From Gammaproteobacteria bacterium (GTDB taxonomy: Bacteria; Pseudomonadota; Gammaproteobacteria; Pseudomonadales; Azotimanducaceae), in contig QJXZ01000131.1 of assembly GCA_003248125.1 (NCBI GenBank), forward strand, positions 1-36,848: 36,848 bases of DNA, in the 5' to 3' direction. Position 1 is the first letter of the stretch; every line of letters starts with the position of its first letter. The notes beneath the pieces are model-generated. The model was not told where the DNA came from and ran no database searches. It saw only the letters and a list, made by a program, of their open reading frames with translations. The position numbers and the translations under genes are program-made. Shown here piece after piece: positions 17,849-26,245 of this stretch.

Positions 17849-18799
17849 TCACAGCGTTGCCGCCCACGCCCGGAGCACCTTAGCGAAGCGCGCGGGATCC
17901 GCTTGGTGCAGCGAATGCGCGGCATCTTCGAACAATGCATATTCGAAGCGAACACCGGTGCTCGCGAGTATGTCCTGCGCCTTCTTCGCTTGCAGATCCG
18001 AGTAGGCGCCGATGAGCGCGCCTGACTCCGGGTCGGTGCTGTGGGCATGGTGGGTGAGGAGAATCGGCACCTTCACGGCGGCCAGCATCCGCTCGTGCGG
18101 GCAGCTGAGGGCAACGGTGCCTTCATGAAAGGCACGGGCCCACTCCGGGTCGTACTCCTTCAGGCTCTGCCGAGGTTCGACGGCGTTGCCGTGTCCCATC
18201 ATGCGTACCAGCGGATGGCGGTGTTGCTTGGCGGCTTCGCGCATGCCGTGCCAGTCGCCGATGCTCCACTGATCGCCGAGATATTTGCTGAACATCTCGA
18301 ACATTGGCCCGATCGCTTGCCGAATAGACTGGCCGTACAGAGGTTCCGTTGTCGACGACCAAAGTGGCGGATCTTCCAGCAACGCACCGCGGATCTGACC
18401 GGGCATTGCGTAGGCCGAAAGCCAACAAGCGAGCAGGCCGCCTGACGAGTTGCCGCTAACGATCGTGGGGCGACCGATTGCCAATGCGATGAAGCGCACC
18501 AGGTCGTTGCCCATGTTGTCGAGCGTGTAACGTTTCGGTGTCCAACTGCTGCGGCCTTGGCCTCGCAGGTCGACGGCGAACACGTGGAAGTCGTCTTGCA
18601 GAAGCTGCATGGCGGACTCGTATCCCCACCACGATTCGGTTTGCCCGGGTACGAGCACCAACGCCGGTCGGTCGCGTGCGCCAGCCTCGGCATAGTTCAT
18701 CGTGATCTCGCCGAGGTCGATCGCGTGCTCTTGGAAGCCGTGGGGAACGTAGACGTTGCGCGCAGCGGGGGAGGATTGAGTGACCTGACTGTCGGCCAT
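17849..18799 (-). CDS. Alpha/beta hydrolase, Ser nucleophile
   Basis: 316 residues with the alpha/beta-hydrolase order: oxyanion region LVLVPGQTESWWGYE (47-61), DLRGQGRSS, nucleophile elbow GNSSGG with Ser118, and catalytic His in EDAAHSLHQADP near the C-terminus. It would hydrolyse an ester, lactone or C-C bond; the substrate is unknown. AAGGAG lies upstream of ATG 18799. It is 54 bases from the SDR and 33 bases from the EamA transporter on the same strand, so these three and perhaps the two downstream genes may form one transcript. Confidence 0.87.
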   Translation of the reverse strand: MADSQVTQSSPAARNVYVPHGFQEHAIDLGEITMNYAEAGARDRPALVLVPGQTESWWGYESAMQLLQDDFHVFAVDLRGQGRSSWTPKRYTLDNMGNDLVRFIALAIGRPTIVSGNSSGGLLACWLSAYAMPGQIRGALLEDPPLWSSTTEPLYGQSIRQAIGPMFEMFSKYLGDQWSIGDWHGMREAAKQHRHPLVRMMGHGNAVEPRQSLKEYDPEWARAFHEGTVALSCPHERMLAAVKVPILLTHHAHSTDPESGALIGAYSDLQAKKAQDILASTGVRFEYALFEDAAHSLHQADPARFAKVLRAWAATL

Positions 18800-18832
18800 T
18801 GGGATGCTCCTTGATCGGGGAAATTCTATCGC

Positions 18833-19723
18833 TCAACGCCGATTGATCAGTACCAGCCCGACGCCGACCGCTGCGAGCGCGACGGCGAAGCGCCACGATA
18901 ATGGATCGGAGAAGATGAGCCAGCCGAATAGCACGCCAAACACAGGCGATAGCAGGCTGAACGACGTCATGCGCCCGACGGGGTAGATGCGGAGTATCCA
19001 CGACCAGACCAGAAAGCCCGCGCTCGCGACCACCACCACTTGGAATGCGAAGATCCCCAGCAGTTCTGGCGTGGGATCGCGTATCGGTACACCGATCACG
19101 AGCGCGAGTGGTATCAGCAACACCGCAGAGACGCTCGTGTGATACAGCATCACCTGCTCTTGCGAGCTCTCGATCAAGCGCGAGCCGCGTGTGAATAGCG
19201 CTATGCCGGACCAGGCCATGGCGGCGCCGAGTGCTAGAAGGTCGCCGATCCAGGCGCATTCGTTCGGCTGTGAACCCGCATCACCCAGCACCAACGCAAT
19301 CCCGCCTAACGCCAACGAGAGCCCGATCGTGCGCGGGACCGTGAGTCGATCCTCACGAAACAGAAAGTGCGCGGCGAGCGCGGTCATGAACGGCATGCTG
19401 TAGAACAACAGCGAGACGCGCGCGACGCTCGTGAACTCCACTGCGTAGAACAGAAGTGCGAACTCGACGGCGAACAAGAAGCCGGCGAACAGCCCATAGG
19501 GCAGCGAACCATCTCGCACCGAGAGTCGTCTGCGCGCTACGGTCGCCCAGACGAGCACGACGAAGAATGCACACGCGCTGCGCAGTCCCGACTGAAACAA
19601 GGGTGAGAACGCGCCGTTCACCAGCTTGACCAGTGCTTGATTGAGACCGAGCAGCACATTGAAGCCAACCAAGGTGCTGGCGGCCACGGTATCGATGTGG
19701 TCTTTTCTGGCTGGCACGTTCAC
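18833..19723 (-). CDS. EamA/DMT-superfamily transporter
   Basis: A 10-helix DMT transporter with two EamA halves: the first starts ASTLVGFNVLLGLNQALVKL, the second GDLLALGAAMAWSGIALFTR and ends with SLLSPVFGVLFGWLIFSDPL. About 296 residues from GTG 19723 (VNVPARK), chosen because the frame further up is rich in Pro/Thr, has no membrane character and runs into the divergent gene at 19782; no clear ribosome-binding site decides between GTG 19723 and GTG 19717. Members export amino acids, nucleotides or metabolites; the substrate is unknown. Likely first gene of the minus-strand cluster down to about 15.7 kb. Confidence 0.88.
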   Translation of the reverse strand: MNVPARKDHIDTVAASTLVGFNVLLGLNQALVKLVNGAFSPLFQSGLRSACAFFVVLVWATVARRRLSVRDGSLPYGLFAGFLFAVEFALLFYAVEFTSVARVSLLFYSMPFMTALAAHFLFREDRLTVPRTIGLSLALGGIALVLGDAGSQPNECAWIGDLLALGAAMAWSGIALFTRGSRLIESSQEQVMLYHTSVSAVLLIPLALVIGVPIRDPTPELLGIFAFQVVVVASAGFLVWSWILRIYPVGRMTSFSLLSPVFGVLFGWLIFSDPLSWRFAVALAAVGVGLVLINRR

Positions 19724-19781
19724 GATCGGCGCAGTGTATCCGCAACCCAGGCGGCCGCTACAGGCCCGTAGAGGAGGACCC

Positions 19782-20306
19782 ATGGACCTGATGTCCGCTG
19801 CACAATTGCTTGGCAATGTCGGTGAATTCGTTGGCGCCGTGGCGGTCGTCGTCACGCTCGCCTACTTGGTGGTACAGATTCGGCAGAACACGCGCAGCAT
19901 CAACTCCAACAACAATCACAGCGTCATGGGTGCGTTCAATCACTTCAACGAAGTTTTGGCCACGAATACGGAACTGACGCAGTTGTTTTATGAAGGCATG
20001 TCGCGACCGGAGTCACTCTCCGAGGCCGATCGGCATCGCTTTTGGCACTTGGCCGCGTTGGTGATGAACATATTTCGCAATCTCTACTACCAATTCGTGG
20101 AGGGCACGTTTCCTCGCGATCAATGGATGGTTCAGGCACGCGAAGCTCGTCAGCTCATGAACACACCGGGCATCGCGTACTTCCGTTCGGTGAGTAGCAG
20201 CTTCGAACCGTTGTTCGAATACTTGGAGGAGTTGCCCGCGGACGAACCGAATCCGTTGTCTGATCGCTTTCTCTCGCTCGGCGGCAATTCGGCGCCTGTG
20301 CAATAG
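19782..20306 (+). CDS. Small single-TM protein, family member 4
   Basis: 174 residues from ATG 19782, preceded by a strong GAGGAGG. The N-terminus MDLMSAAQLLGNVGEFVGAV is nearly the same as member 3 at 15569. One membrane helix (about 14-33) ends in VQIRQNTRSIN, and the soluble part has ELTQLFYEGMSRPESLSEAD, RHRFWHLAALVMNIFRNLYY and RDQWMVQAREARQLMNTPGI, with aromatic residues spaced as in members 1 and 3. No known domain. It is GC-rich and stands on the plus strand, so unlike members 1-2 it does not look recently acquired. Confidence 0.82.
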   Translation: MDLMSAAQLLGNVGEFVGAVAVVVTLAYLVVQIRQNTRSINSNNNHSVMGAFNHFNEVLATNTELTQLFYEGMSRPESLSEADRHRFWHLAALVMNIFRNLYYQFVEGTFPRDQWMVQAREARQLMNTPGIAYFRSVSSSFEPLFEYLEELPADEPNPLSDRFLSLGGNSAPVQ

Positions 20307-20361
20307 CTGTCATGCGCAGGGATTGTGGCTACGATTGAAGTCATTACCAAAGAGGCGGCGC

Positions 20362-21285
20362 ATGATCCTGGATTACGACCGACTCGATCCCGAGCTCAGA
20401 GCAGTGATCGAGCAGCTACCACCGTTGGAGATCACCCGCGACAACGTGGTGCAGGTTCGCGCGCTCATGGCGAGCCGCCGGCCGCCGCCGTCGCCGCTCG
20501 CGGTAGAGAGAGAGGATCTGAGCGTACCCGGCGATGCGGGCGACGTACCGGTATACGTCTTCCGCAAGACCCGCCGTCGCAAGCAACCGGCGCTGCTCTG
20601 GCTTCATGGTGGTGGCTACGTCATCGGTTCGGCGCTCGATGAACGAGCGCGCGTGATCGCGCATGCGCTCGACTGCACGGTCTGTTCGGTCGAGTATCGA
20701 TTGGCCCCTGAGCATCCATTCCCCGCCGGCCCGGAAGATTGCTACGCCGCGCTCGAGTGGATGATGGCCAATGGCGATGCGCTAGGCATCGATACCGCTC
20801 GAGTCGCGATTGGCGGCGCCAGCGCGGGCGGCGGCTTGGCTGCAGCTGTTGCACTGATGAACCGCGACCGTGCCAACTACCCGCTCAAGCTGCAGATGTT
20901 GCTGTACCCGATGATCGACAACCTGCATGCCACGGAGTCGGGGCAGTACGAGAATCACCCGATCTGGAATCAAGGCACGTCGTTTCGCGCGTGGGAGATG
21001 TATTTGAACGGCGAACCGGGGCTCGATGCTTCACCCTATGCTGCGGCTGCGCGGGCAAGCGACCTACATGGCTTACCGCCGGCGTATGTTTGTGTTGGTT
21101 CGGAGGATCTGTTCCGGGACGAGGACGTCGCCTATGCACAACGATTGATGGCGGCGGGCGTACCCTGCGAGCTTGCCGTGTTTCCAGGGCTCTATCACGC
21201 GGGTGAGTCGTTCGTCCCGAATGCCGCCATCAGCCAACGTTTGCAGCGTAGCTTTCTGGCGGCACTGGCCGACGCGCTGCGTTGA
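20362..21285 (+). CDS. Alpha/beta hydrolase of the HSL (GDxG lipase/esterase) family
   Basis: 307 residues from ATG 20362 with AGAGGCGG upstream. The oxyanion-hole motif HGGGYVIGS (82-90) and nucleophile GASAGGG (152-158, Ser154; usually GDSAGG) define the hormone-sensitive-lipase family. The Asp and His of the triad are likely in CVGSEDLFRDED and FPGLYHAGES. Such enzymes hydrolyse short to medium acyl esters. In the window it is convergent with the PhyH gene (six bases apart) and 55 bases after the small membrane protein on the same strand. Confidence 0.93.
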   Translation: MILDYDRLDPELRAVIEQLPPLEITRDNVVQVRALMASRRPPPSPLAVEREDLSVPGDAGDVPVYVFRKTRRRKQPALLWLHGGGYVIGSALDERARVIAHALDCTVCSVEYRLAPEHPFPAGPEDCYAALEWMMANGDALGIDTARVAIGGASAGGGLAAAVALMNRDRANYPLKLQMLLYPMIDNLHATESGQYENHPIWNQGTSFRAWEMYLNGEPGLDASPYAAAARASDLHGLPPAYVCVGSEDLFRDEDVAYAQRLMAAGVPCELAVFPGLYHAGESFVPNAAISQRLQRSFLAALADALR

Positions 21286-21291
21286 CCGCGA

Positions 21292-22092
21292 TCACTGCGG
21301 TAATGCGCCCACTTCGCGATTGAGGGAATAGCCGAGCGCGTGGTACATCTTGTACCCGATCATGTCACGTAGCGCGGGAGAGAGGTTCCGCGCGATTTCC
21401 GGTGGCACGTCCAGGTATTGATTCTCTTCTTGCCGCAGCCAGCCGCAGGAGTAAGTCAGGACGATGCCATAGCGCCAGTCTTGTGAGGTGTTGGCGCCGG
21501 CGCCGTGGAGCGTGCCACCCAGCCAATACAGCACGGCACCGGCCGGCATTTCCGCAACCACGATCTCCGTCTCGCGTGGGCGCCGATCGGCGGGCCATTT
21601 GTGGCTGCCGGGTACCACGAGGGTTGCGCCGTTGGCAGCTCGGAAATCGGTGACGGCCCACATGCTGGCGACGATCAAGTTCGGCCGCGGATGCGGAAAG
21701 AAGGTGAAGGAGTCGTGCTCTCGATGCAGCACTTGCGTGCGGGCGCCCGGACCCACTTCGAGCGCGGCCGTCACGTGCAACTGGTAGCCGAACTCACCCG
21801 TCGGTATCAGGAACCGATCGCACAGTGCTGTGGTGTGCTCATTCATCACCATCTGACCGACCGTCGCCGAGCGCGCGACGAGCGCGCTGGTGCGGCGCGT
21901 GAGCCCCGGATAGAACGCCTTGGGGTTGTCCTCAGCCACTTTGACGCGTGCCATGTACGGCGCCAGTTCGTTGCGCACGCGGTCGCGATCGCCAGCGTCG
22001 AGCATATCGGTGACCACCACGCAGCCAGCCTCGGCAAGCGCGTCCGCGATGTCGGCGGCATCGCCCGTCCCGGCAAATTGGGGAATTATCAT
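21292..22092 (-). CDS. Phytanoyl-CoA dioxygenase (PhyH) family protein
   Basis: 266 residues from ATG 22092; the open frame further up codes for an Ala-rich stretch with no match, and AAGGGCG sits before this ATG. An Fe(II)/2-oxoglutarate oxygenase is indicated by TQVLHREHDSF (119-129), with His123 and Glu125 or Asp127 as ligands, the third ligand His196 in TLHGAG, and Arg207 in DWRYGI for 2-oxoglutarate. Note HxE where HxD is more usual. The family hydroxylates acyl-CoAs or other hydrophobic substrates. Genes on both sides are hydrolase- and SnoaL-like, in keeping with a catabolic cluster. Confidence 0.9.
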   Translation of the reverse strand: MIIPQFAGTGDAADIADALAEAGCVVVTDMLDAGDRDRVRNELAPYMARVKVAEDNPKAFYPGLTRRTSALVARSATVGQMVMNEHTTALCDRFLIPTGEFGYQLHVTAALEVGPGARTQVLHREHDSFTFFPHPRPNLIVASMWAVTDFRAANGATLVVPGSHKWPADRRPRETEIVVAEMPAGAVLYWLGGTLHGAGANTSQDWRYGIVLTYSCGWLRQEENQYLDVPPEIARNLSPALRDMIGYKMYHALGYSLNREVGALPQ

Positions 22093-22196
22093 GGTCGCCC
22101 TTACGTCATGACTCCAATCGATGGCCAAGCATAGAGGGCGTGCGCGGAGTCGGCTAGCGCCGAACGCGACAGCGAATGCGAACGCTGATGCGAACG

Positions 22197-22694
22197 CTAT
22201 CGCTGGCGCTTGGCTCGTGCTCGGCGACTGGCCTCGTCCAACACCCAGCGGTCGCCTTCCGTTTGCGTCACGTTGAGCTGCATCTCGACGATTTTCCACC
22301 CGGCAGGCGTGCGTAGAAGCTTGTCATCGTAGTAGCCGAACATCGTGTAGCGGTTACAACCCGATGGCGAAGGCGTATCGATCCAGTGCTCGGCTCGCAT
22401 GTGCGCCAGCACGCGTGCTCGATCTCCGTCGATTTCTACGCGATGATTGGCGATGAAATGTTGCGTGACGGTGAGCTCGGCGAATATACGCGCTTGGCTC
22501 GCGACCACGCGATCCGTATCTAACGGCCGCGGCGGCTGACCACTCCACGAGCTCAAGTCGAAGATGACCTCGTCGACGAACACGCTGCGCCACAGCGTCC
22601 AGTCGCGGGCGTCGAGTCCGGTTGCGTAGTTCGACAATACGTCGATCAATGCAAGGCGATCGACGAGCCGCGCGACGTCTGAGCTTTCCATCAT
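22197..22694 (-). CDS. SnoaL-like / nuclear transport factor 2 family protein
   Basis: 165 residues with the cone-shaped NTF2 fold: DRLALIDVLSNYATGLDARD, WTLWRSVFVDEVIFDLS, HFIANHRVEIDGDRARVLAH and GWKIVEMQLNVTQTEGD. SnoaL_4-type proteins act as small isomerases, dehydratases or hydrolases in steroid and aromatic pathways, or as non-catalytic binders; no catalytic dyad can be fixed. Two adjacent ATG codons (22694, 22691) are possible starts. It is on the minus strand, 66 bases from the divergent LLM oxidoreductase and about 100 bases upstream of PhyH. Confidence 0.83.
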   Translation of the reverse strand: MMESSDVARLVDRLALIDVLSNYATGLDARDWTLWRSVFVDEVIFDLSSWSGQPPRPLDTDRVVASQARIFAELTVTQHFIANHRVEIDGDRARVLAHMRAEHWIDTPSPSGCNRYTMFGYYDDKLLRTPAGWKIVEMQLNVTQTEGDRWVLDEASRRARAKRQR

Positions 22695-22759
22695 TGGCGA
22701 TGAATCTCGAATGGTGCCGCATTGTAGAATGCCGAGCGCAAATTCCTACAAGGGTCGAC

Positions 22760-23677
22760 ATGCGAATTGGTATCAACGGCACAGGGCTCGTGCAGCGCGC
22801 ATCGGTCGATCGGTTGATCGCGCACGCCGCGGAAGCGGCGCGAGATGGTTTCGAGAGCTATTGGTTGGCCGAGCATCCGACCGGTGGGTTCGATGCGCTC
22901 ACCGTGCTGGCATTGGTTGGCCAGCAGGTGCCCGACATCGAGCTCGGCACCGCCATCGTGCCGTCGATGCCGCGTCACCCAATGGTGCTGGCCGGACAGG
23001 CTGTGACCGTCGCCAACGCCATTGGCCCACGTCTCACACTCGGCGTCGGTCTGTCGCATGCGCCCATGATGGCGCAGCTCGGCATCGACTTCGACAAGCC
23101 CATACGACACCTGCGCGAATACCTCTCCGTTCTCGTCCCACTGGTACGCGAGGGGCATGTCGAGTTCGATGGCGACACGTTGCGTTGCCATGCGACGCTG
23201 TTTCGTGCGTGCGAGAAGGGATGTTCCATCGTGGTTGCCGCACTTGGGCCGCAGGCGTTGAAGGTAACGGGTACGCTCGCCGATGGCACGACGCTCGCGT
23301 GGGTAGGGCCGAAGACGATTCGCGAGCACATCGTGCCGACGATCACCGCCGCGGCGCACGCGGCCGGCAAACCCTCACCTCGCATCATCGCGACGTTGCC
23401 GGTGTGCGTTACCGACAATGAACGAGACGTGCGCGGGCTAATCGACCGCAATCTCGCGATGTACGGTGAATTGCCCTCGTATCGGGCAATGTTCGAGCGC
23501 GAGGGAGCACGTGGGCCTGGCGACGTGGCTGTCGTGGGTCACGCGGAGCAAGTCGAAGCAGCGTTGGTGGGTCTGAAAGATGCCGGCGTGACCGACTTCG
23601 CCGCGTCCGAGTTCACGCGTAGTGACGATGAACGTGCGGCGACACGTGCCTTGTTGCGGAAGCTGGCGGCTGCTTGA
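22760..23677 (+). CDS. LLM-class flavin/F420-dependent oxidoreductase
   Basis: 305 residues from ATG 22760 with AAGGG just upstream. A bacterial luciferase-like TIM barrel: MRIGINGTGLVQRASVDRLI, SYWLAEHPTGGFDALTVLAL, ELGTAIVPSMPRHPMVLAGQ and IGPRLTLGVGLSHAPMM. The motifs resemble the F420-dependent TIGR03564-type subgroup, though FMN is not excluded; the window has no F420 biosynthesis genes. It would oxidise or reduce a catabolic intermediate. The stop at 23675-23677 nearly touches that of the convergent amidohydrolase. Confidence 0.9.
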   Translation: MRIGINGTGLVQRASVDRLIAHAAEAARDGFESYWLAEHPTGGFDALTVLALVGQQVPDIELGTAIVPSMPRHPMVLAGQAVTVANAIGPRLTLGVGLSHAPMMAQLGIDFDKPIRHLREYLSVLVPLVREGHVEFDGDTLRCHATLFRACEKGCSIVVAALGPQALKVTGTLADGTTLAWVGPKTIREHIVPTITAAAHAAGKPSPRIIATLPVCVTDNERDVRGLIDRNLAMYGELPSYRAMFEREGARGPGDVAVVGHAEQVEAALVGLKDAGVTDFAASEFTRSDDERAATRALLRKLAAA

Positions 23678-23678
23678 G

Positions 23679-24827
23679 CTAGACGCGGTACAAGTTGCGA
23701 AAATTGCCGGCGAAGAACTTTTCTCGCGCCTCGGCGTCGAGCGCGGCGGTAGCACGTGCGAAGCGACCGATCGGATCGCGGCCACCTTCGGCGTGCGGGT
23801 AGTCGCTGGAAAACATGTAGAGATCGGCGTTCGACTCACTGACGAGCTGCGCGACGTTCTCGAATGGATACGGTGTGAAGCGCAGCTGCGCCGTGATTTG
23901 CTCGGACGGCTTGCGCGACAGGGTCGCAAGATGTGGTTCCGACTTCGCCCAGATGTCCACCGCGTGATCGAGCCGTCGGATCATGTCGGGTACCCAACCT
24001 GCGCCCACTTCGATCACGCCACCGCGCAACGATGGAAAGCGATCCAATACGCCATCCAACACCAGGACCGAGATGAAGCGCTGCATCGGGAAGTGAATGA
24101 CGGTGAGGTCCTTGCTGCCAATCACTTCAGCACCGCCGCGCGCGCTTTTGCGCTCGGGGTGGCCGTCGTTCATCCATGGCTCCGATACGGCGAGCTCGGC
24201 GCTGCCCACGTGCAAAATGAATGGCATGCCGGCGTCGGCGAGCGTTGCCCAAATTGCATCGTGCGCCGGATGACCGGGTGCGCGATCGCCGGGTGCCTCG
24301 GCGGAAATCCACACCGACCTGAGCCCGAGTTCGCGGGCGGCTTCAATCTCCGCAAGCGCACGTACCGGATCGTCGAGTGGCACCATGGCAACGCCGAGCA
24401 GGCGCTCGTCCGCTGCGCAGAATGCCGCCATCGCGCGGTTGTGCGCGGCGGCCGTTGCGTACGCGGTATCGAGATCCTGCGCGCCGAAGATGAGCCGCCC
24501 ACAAAAGGAAGAGAACACCACCTGGCGGCGAAAGCCGAGCAGGTCGAGTGCCAGGCCGCGCTCACGGCCGTTGAATGCGCCGAGTGCCGAGTGCCATTTT
24601 GGACCACGTGTCAGGCCGTCGCCGAGCGCGAGAAGGCGGTCGACGGTTTCGGTGTCGTGACCGCGCGCGCTGTTGGATGCGCCGGGCGCGAACTGACCTT
24701 TGAGCACCCCCGGTAGATCGGCGAGCTTGGCCGCGGTCTTGGTGTCCGCATGCTCGATGAGAAAATCGGGCAGCTCCATTAGATGGCTATCGGCATCGTA
24801 GACGATGCGGTCGCCCGCGTAGGTCAT
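23679..24827 (-). CDS. Amidohydrolase family protein (amidohydrolase_2 type)
   Basis: 382 residues. The N-terminal metal motif DADSHLMELP (11-20, DxDxH) and the C-terminal FSSDYPHAEGGRDP with its Asp ligand are typical of the amidohydrolase_2/ACMSD-like group; FILHVGSAEL holds a likely His ligand. The group includes decarboxylases and hydrolases of aromatic and cyclic acids, so the reaction is open. The ribosome-binding site before ATG 24827 is weak. A long open frame on the plus strand over this gene is a codon-bias shadow. The gene fits the catabolic set around it. Confidence 0.9.
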   Translation of the reverse strand: MTYAGDRIVYDADSHLMELPDFLIEHADTKTAAKLADLPGVLKGQFAPGASNSARGHDTETVDRLLALGDGLTRGPKWHSALGAFNGRERGLALDLLGFRRQVVFSSFCGRLIFGAQDLDTAYATAAAHNRAMAAFCAADERLLGVAMVPLDDPVRALAEIEAARELGLRSVWISAEAPGDRAPGHPAHDAIWATLADAGMPFILHVGSAELAVSEPWMNDGHPERKSARGGAEVIGSKDLTVIHFPMQRFISVLVLDGVLDRFPSLRGGVIEVGAGWVPDMIRRLDHAVDIWAKSEPHLATLSRKPSEQITAQLRFTPYPFENVAQLVSESNADLYMFSSDYPHAEGGRDPIGRFARATAALDAEAREKFFAGNFRNLYRV

Positions 24828-25027
24828 GGTCGGCGGCTCGCTCGGTTCGCGACAGTCGTGAGGCTACTACATCGCTGGTGTGAGGCGCACGGCGCGAACC
24901 AGCCACCTGCATCGCTCACGATGCATGGTCATGGGTATACTCACGAGCCGACGTTAGGCCTGTGCACGGTCAACTGCTGCCGTGTGCGGGTCACATGAAC
25001 GACCAATCACGAGCCAGAGGTGAGGGC

Positions 25028-26242
25028 ATGCCGGACGGTACTGCGCTGAATGCGTTTCGCGAGTCGACGCGCAAATGGATCCGGGACAACTTCCCGGGGT
25101 CGCTGAAGGGTAAGGGCCTCGGCTACGAGGGCGACGCGGATTCGGGCTTGGCGAAAGACCTCGACGTCTGGCGCGCGCGGCTCGCGGGCCAGGGCTGGGG
25201 CGCACCGACGTGGCCGAAGGAGTACGGCGGGGCAGGGCTGTCGCAGAGCGAGGCCCGCATCATCAACGATGAACTCATTGCCGCGGGGGCATTCAATCCG
25301 ATCTCCATGCTGTCGGGCATGGGCATCACCATGGTGGGTCCTACCGTGCTCGAGTACGGCACCGAGGATCAGAAGCGTCGTCATCTACCCGGCATTGCCA
25401 GCGGCGAAGTGCGCTGGTGCCTCGGGCTTTCCGAACCGAACGCGGGTTCCGACCTCGCGTCTCTTGCCACCAAGGCGGAAGACAACGGCGATCACTTCGT
25501 GCTGAACGGCCAGAAGACCTGGACGTCCGGTGCCAACATCTCGCAATGGTGTGGCGCGGTAGTGCGCACCGACCCGAAGGCGAAGAAACGGGACGGCATC
25601 AGCTTCGTGATGTTGCCGATGGATCAGCCCGGCGTGCGCACACGCCCCATCAAGCTCATTGCCGGTGCGTCGCCGTTCTGCGAGACGTTTTTCACCGATG
25701 CGATTGCGGAGAAACGCGATCTGCTGGGCGAGCTCAACGACGGATGGAGTGTAGTCAAGAGGCTGTTGCAACACGAGCGACAGAGCCAGACCGGTTCGCG
25801 CGTTGCAGCGAGCGGTGAGAAGCCGACACCGATTCAAGAACTCGCCAAGACCTACGTCGGCACGAACGCGGACGGCACGTTGGCCGATGCCGATCTGCGC
25901 CTGCGCATCGCCGATCATTTGATGGACGCCAGGGCACACACGCTCACCATCGCGCGCATCACTGCCGAAGCGAAAGGCAACGTGCAGGTGAGCGCGGCCG
26001 CTTCGATCTTGAAGAACTCCGCGACCAAGGTCGCGCAAATCAAAGCCGAGCTCACGCTCGAGCTGATGGGTGCGCAAGGGCTTGGTTGGGAGGGTGACGC
26101 CTTCACCAACAAGGAACTCGGCGCTGTGCGTGAATGGTTATCGGGCAAGGCCATGTCGATCTACGGTGGCTCATTCGAAATTCAGAACAACATCATTTCC
26201 AAGAACATTCTCGGCCTGCCCGAGACCACGCAGAAGGGTTGA
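25028..26242 (+). CDS. Acyl-CoA dehydrogenase, subunit/paralogue 1
   Basis: 404 residues from ATG 25028, chosen for the good GAGGTGAG site upstream over ATG 24995. FAD-dependent acyl-CoA dehydrogenase fold: WGAPTWPKEYGGAGLSQSEA, CLGLSEPNAGSDLAS (FAD/substrate loop), NGQKTWTSGANISQW and near the C-terminus SIYGGSFEIQNNIISKNILG. An internal insert rich in Lys/Glu/Ala (about 270-310) separates the middle and last domains. It would introduce a 2,3 double bond in an acyl-CoA thioester. The partner gene starts only four bases after its stop, so the two are probably co-translated and may form a heteromer like the steroid side-chain FadE pairs. Confidence 0.93.
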   Translation: MPDGTALNAFRESTRKWIRDNFPGSLKGKGLGYEGDADSGLAKDLDVWRARLAGQGWGAPTWPKEYGGAGLSQSEARIINDELIAAGAFNPISMLSGMGITMVGPTVLEYGTEDQKRRHLPGIASGEVRWCLGLSEPNAGSDLASLATKAEDNGDHFVLNGQKTWTSGANISQWCGAVVRTDPKAKKRDGISFVMLPMDQPGVRTRPIKLIAGASPFCETFFTDAIAEKRDLLGELNDGWSVVKRLLQHERQSQTGSRVAASGEKPTPIQELAKTYVGTNADGTLADADLRLRIADHLMDARAHTLTIARITAEAKGNVQVSAAASILKNSATKVAQIKAELTLELMGAQGLGWEGDAFTNKELGAVREWLSGKAMSIYGGSFEIQNNIISKNILGLPETTQKG

Positions 26243-26245
26243 TCC

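Noticed and set aside
23622..24716. Long plus-strand open frame over the amidohydrolase gene
   Set aside because: The minus-strand frame encodes clear amidohydrolase motifs; the plus frame is rich in Arg, Cys and His, has no start site and overlaps the LLM gene.
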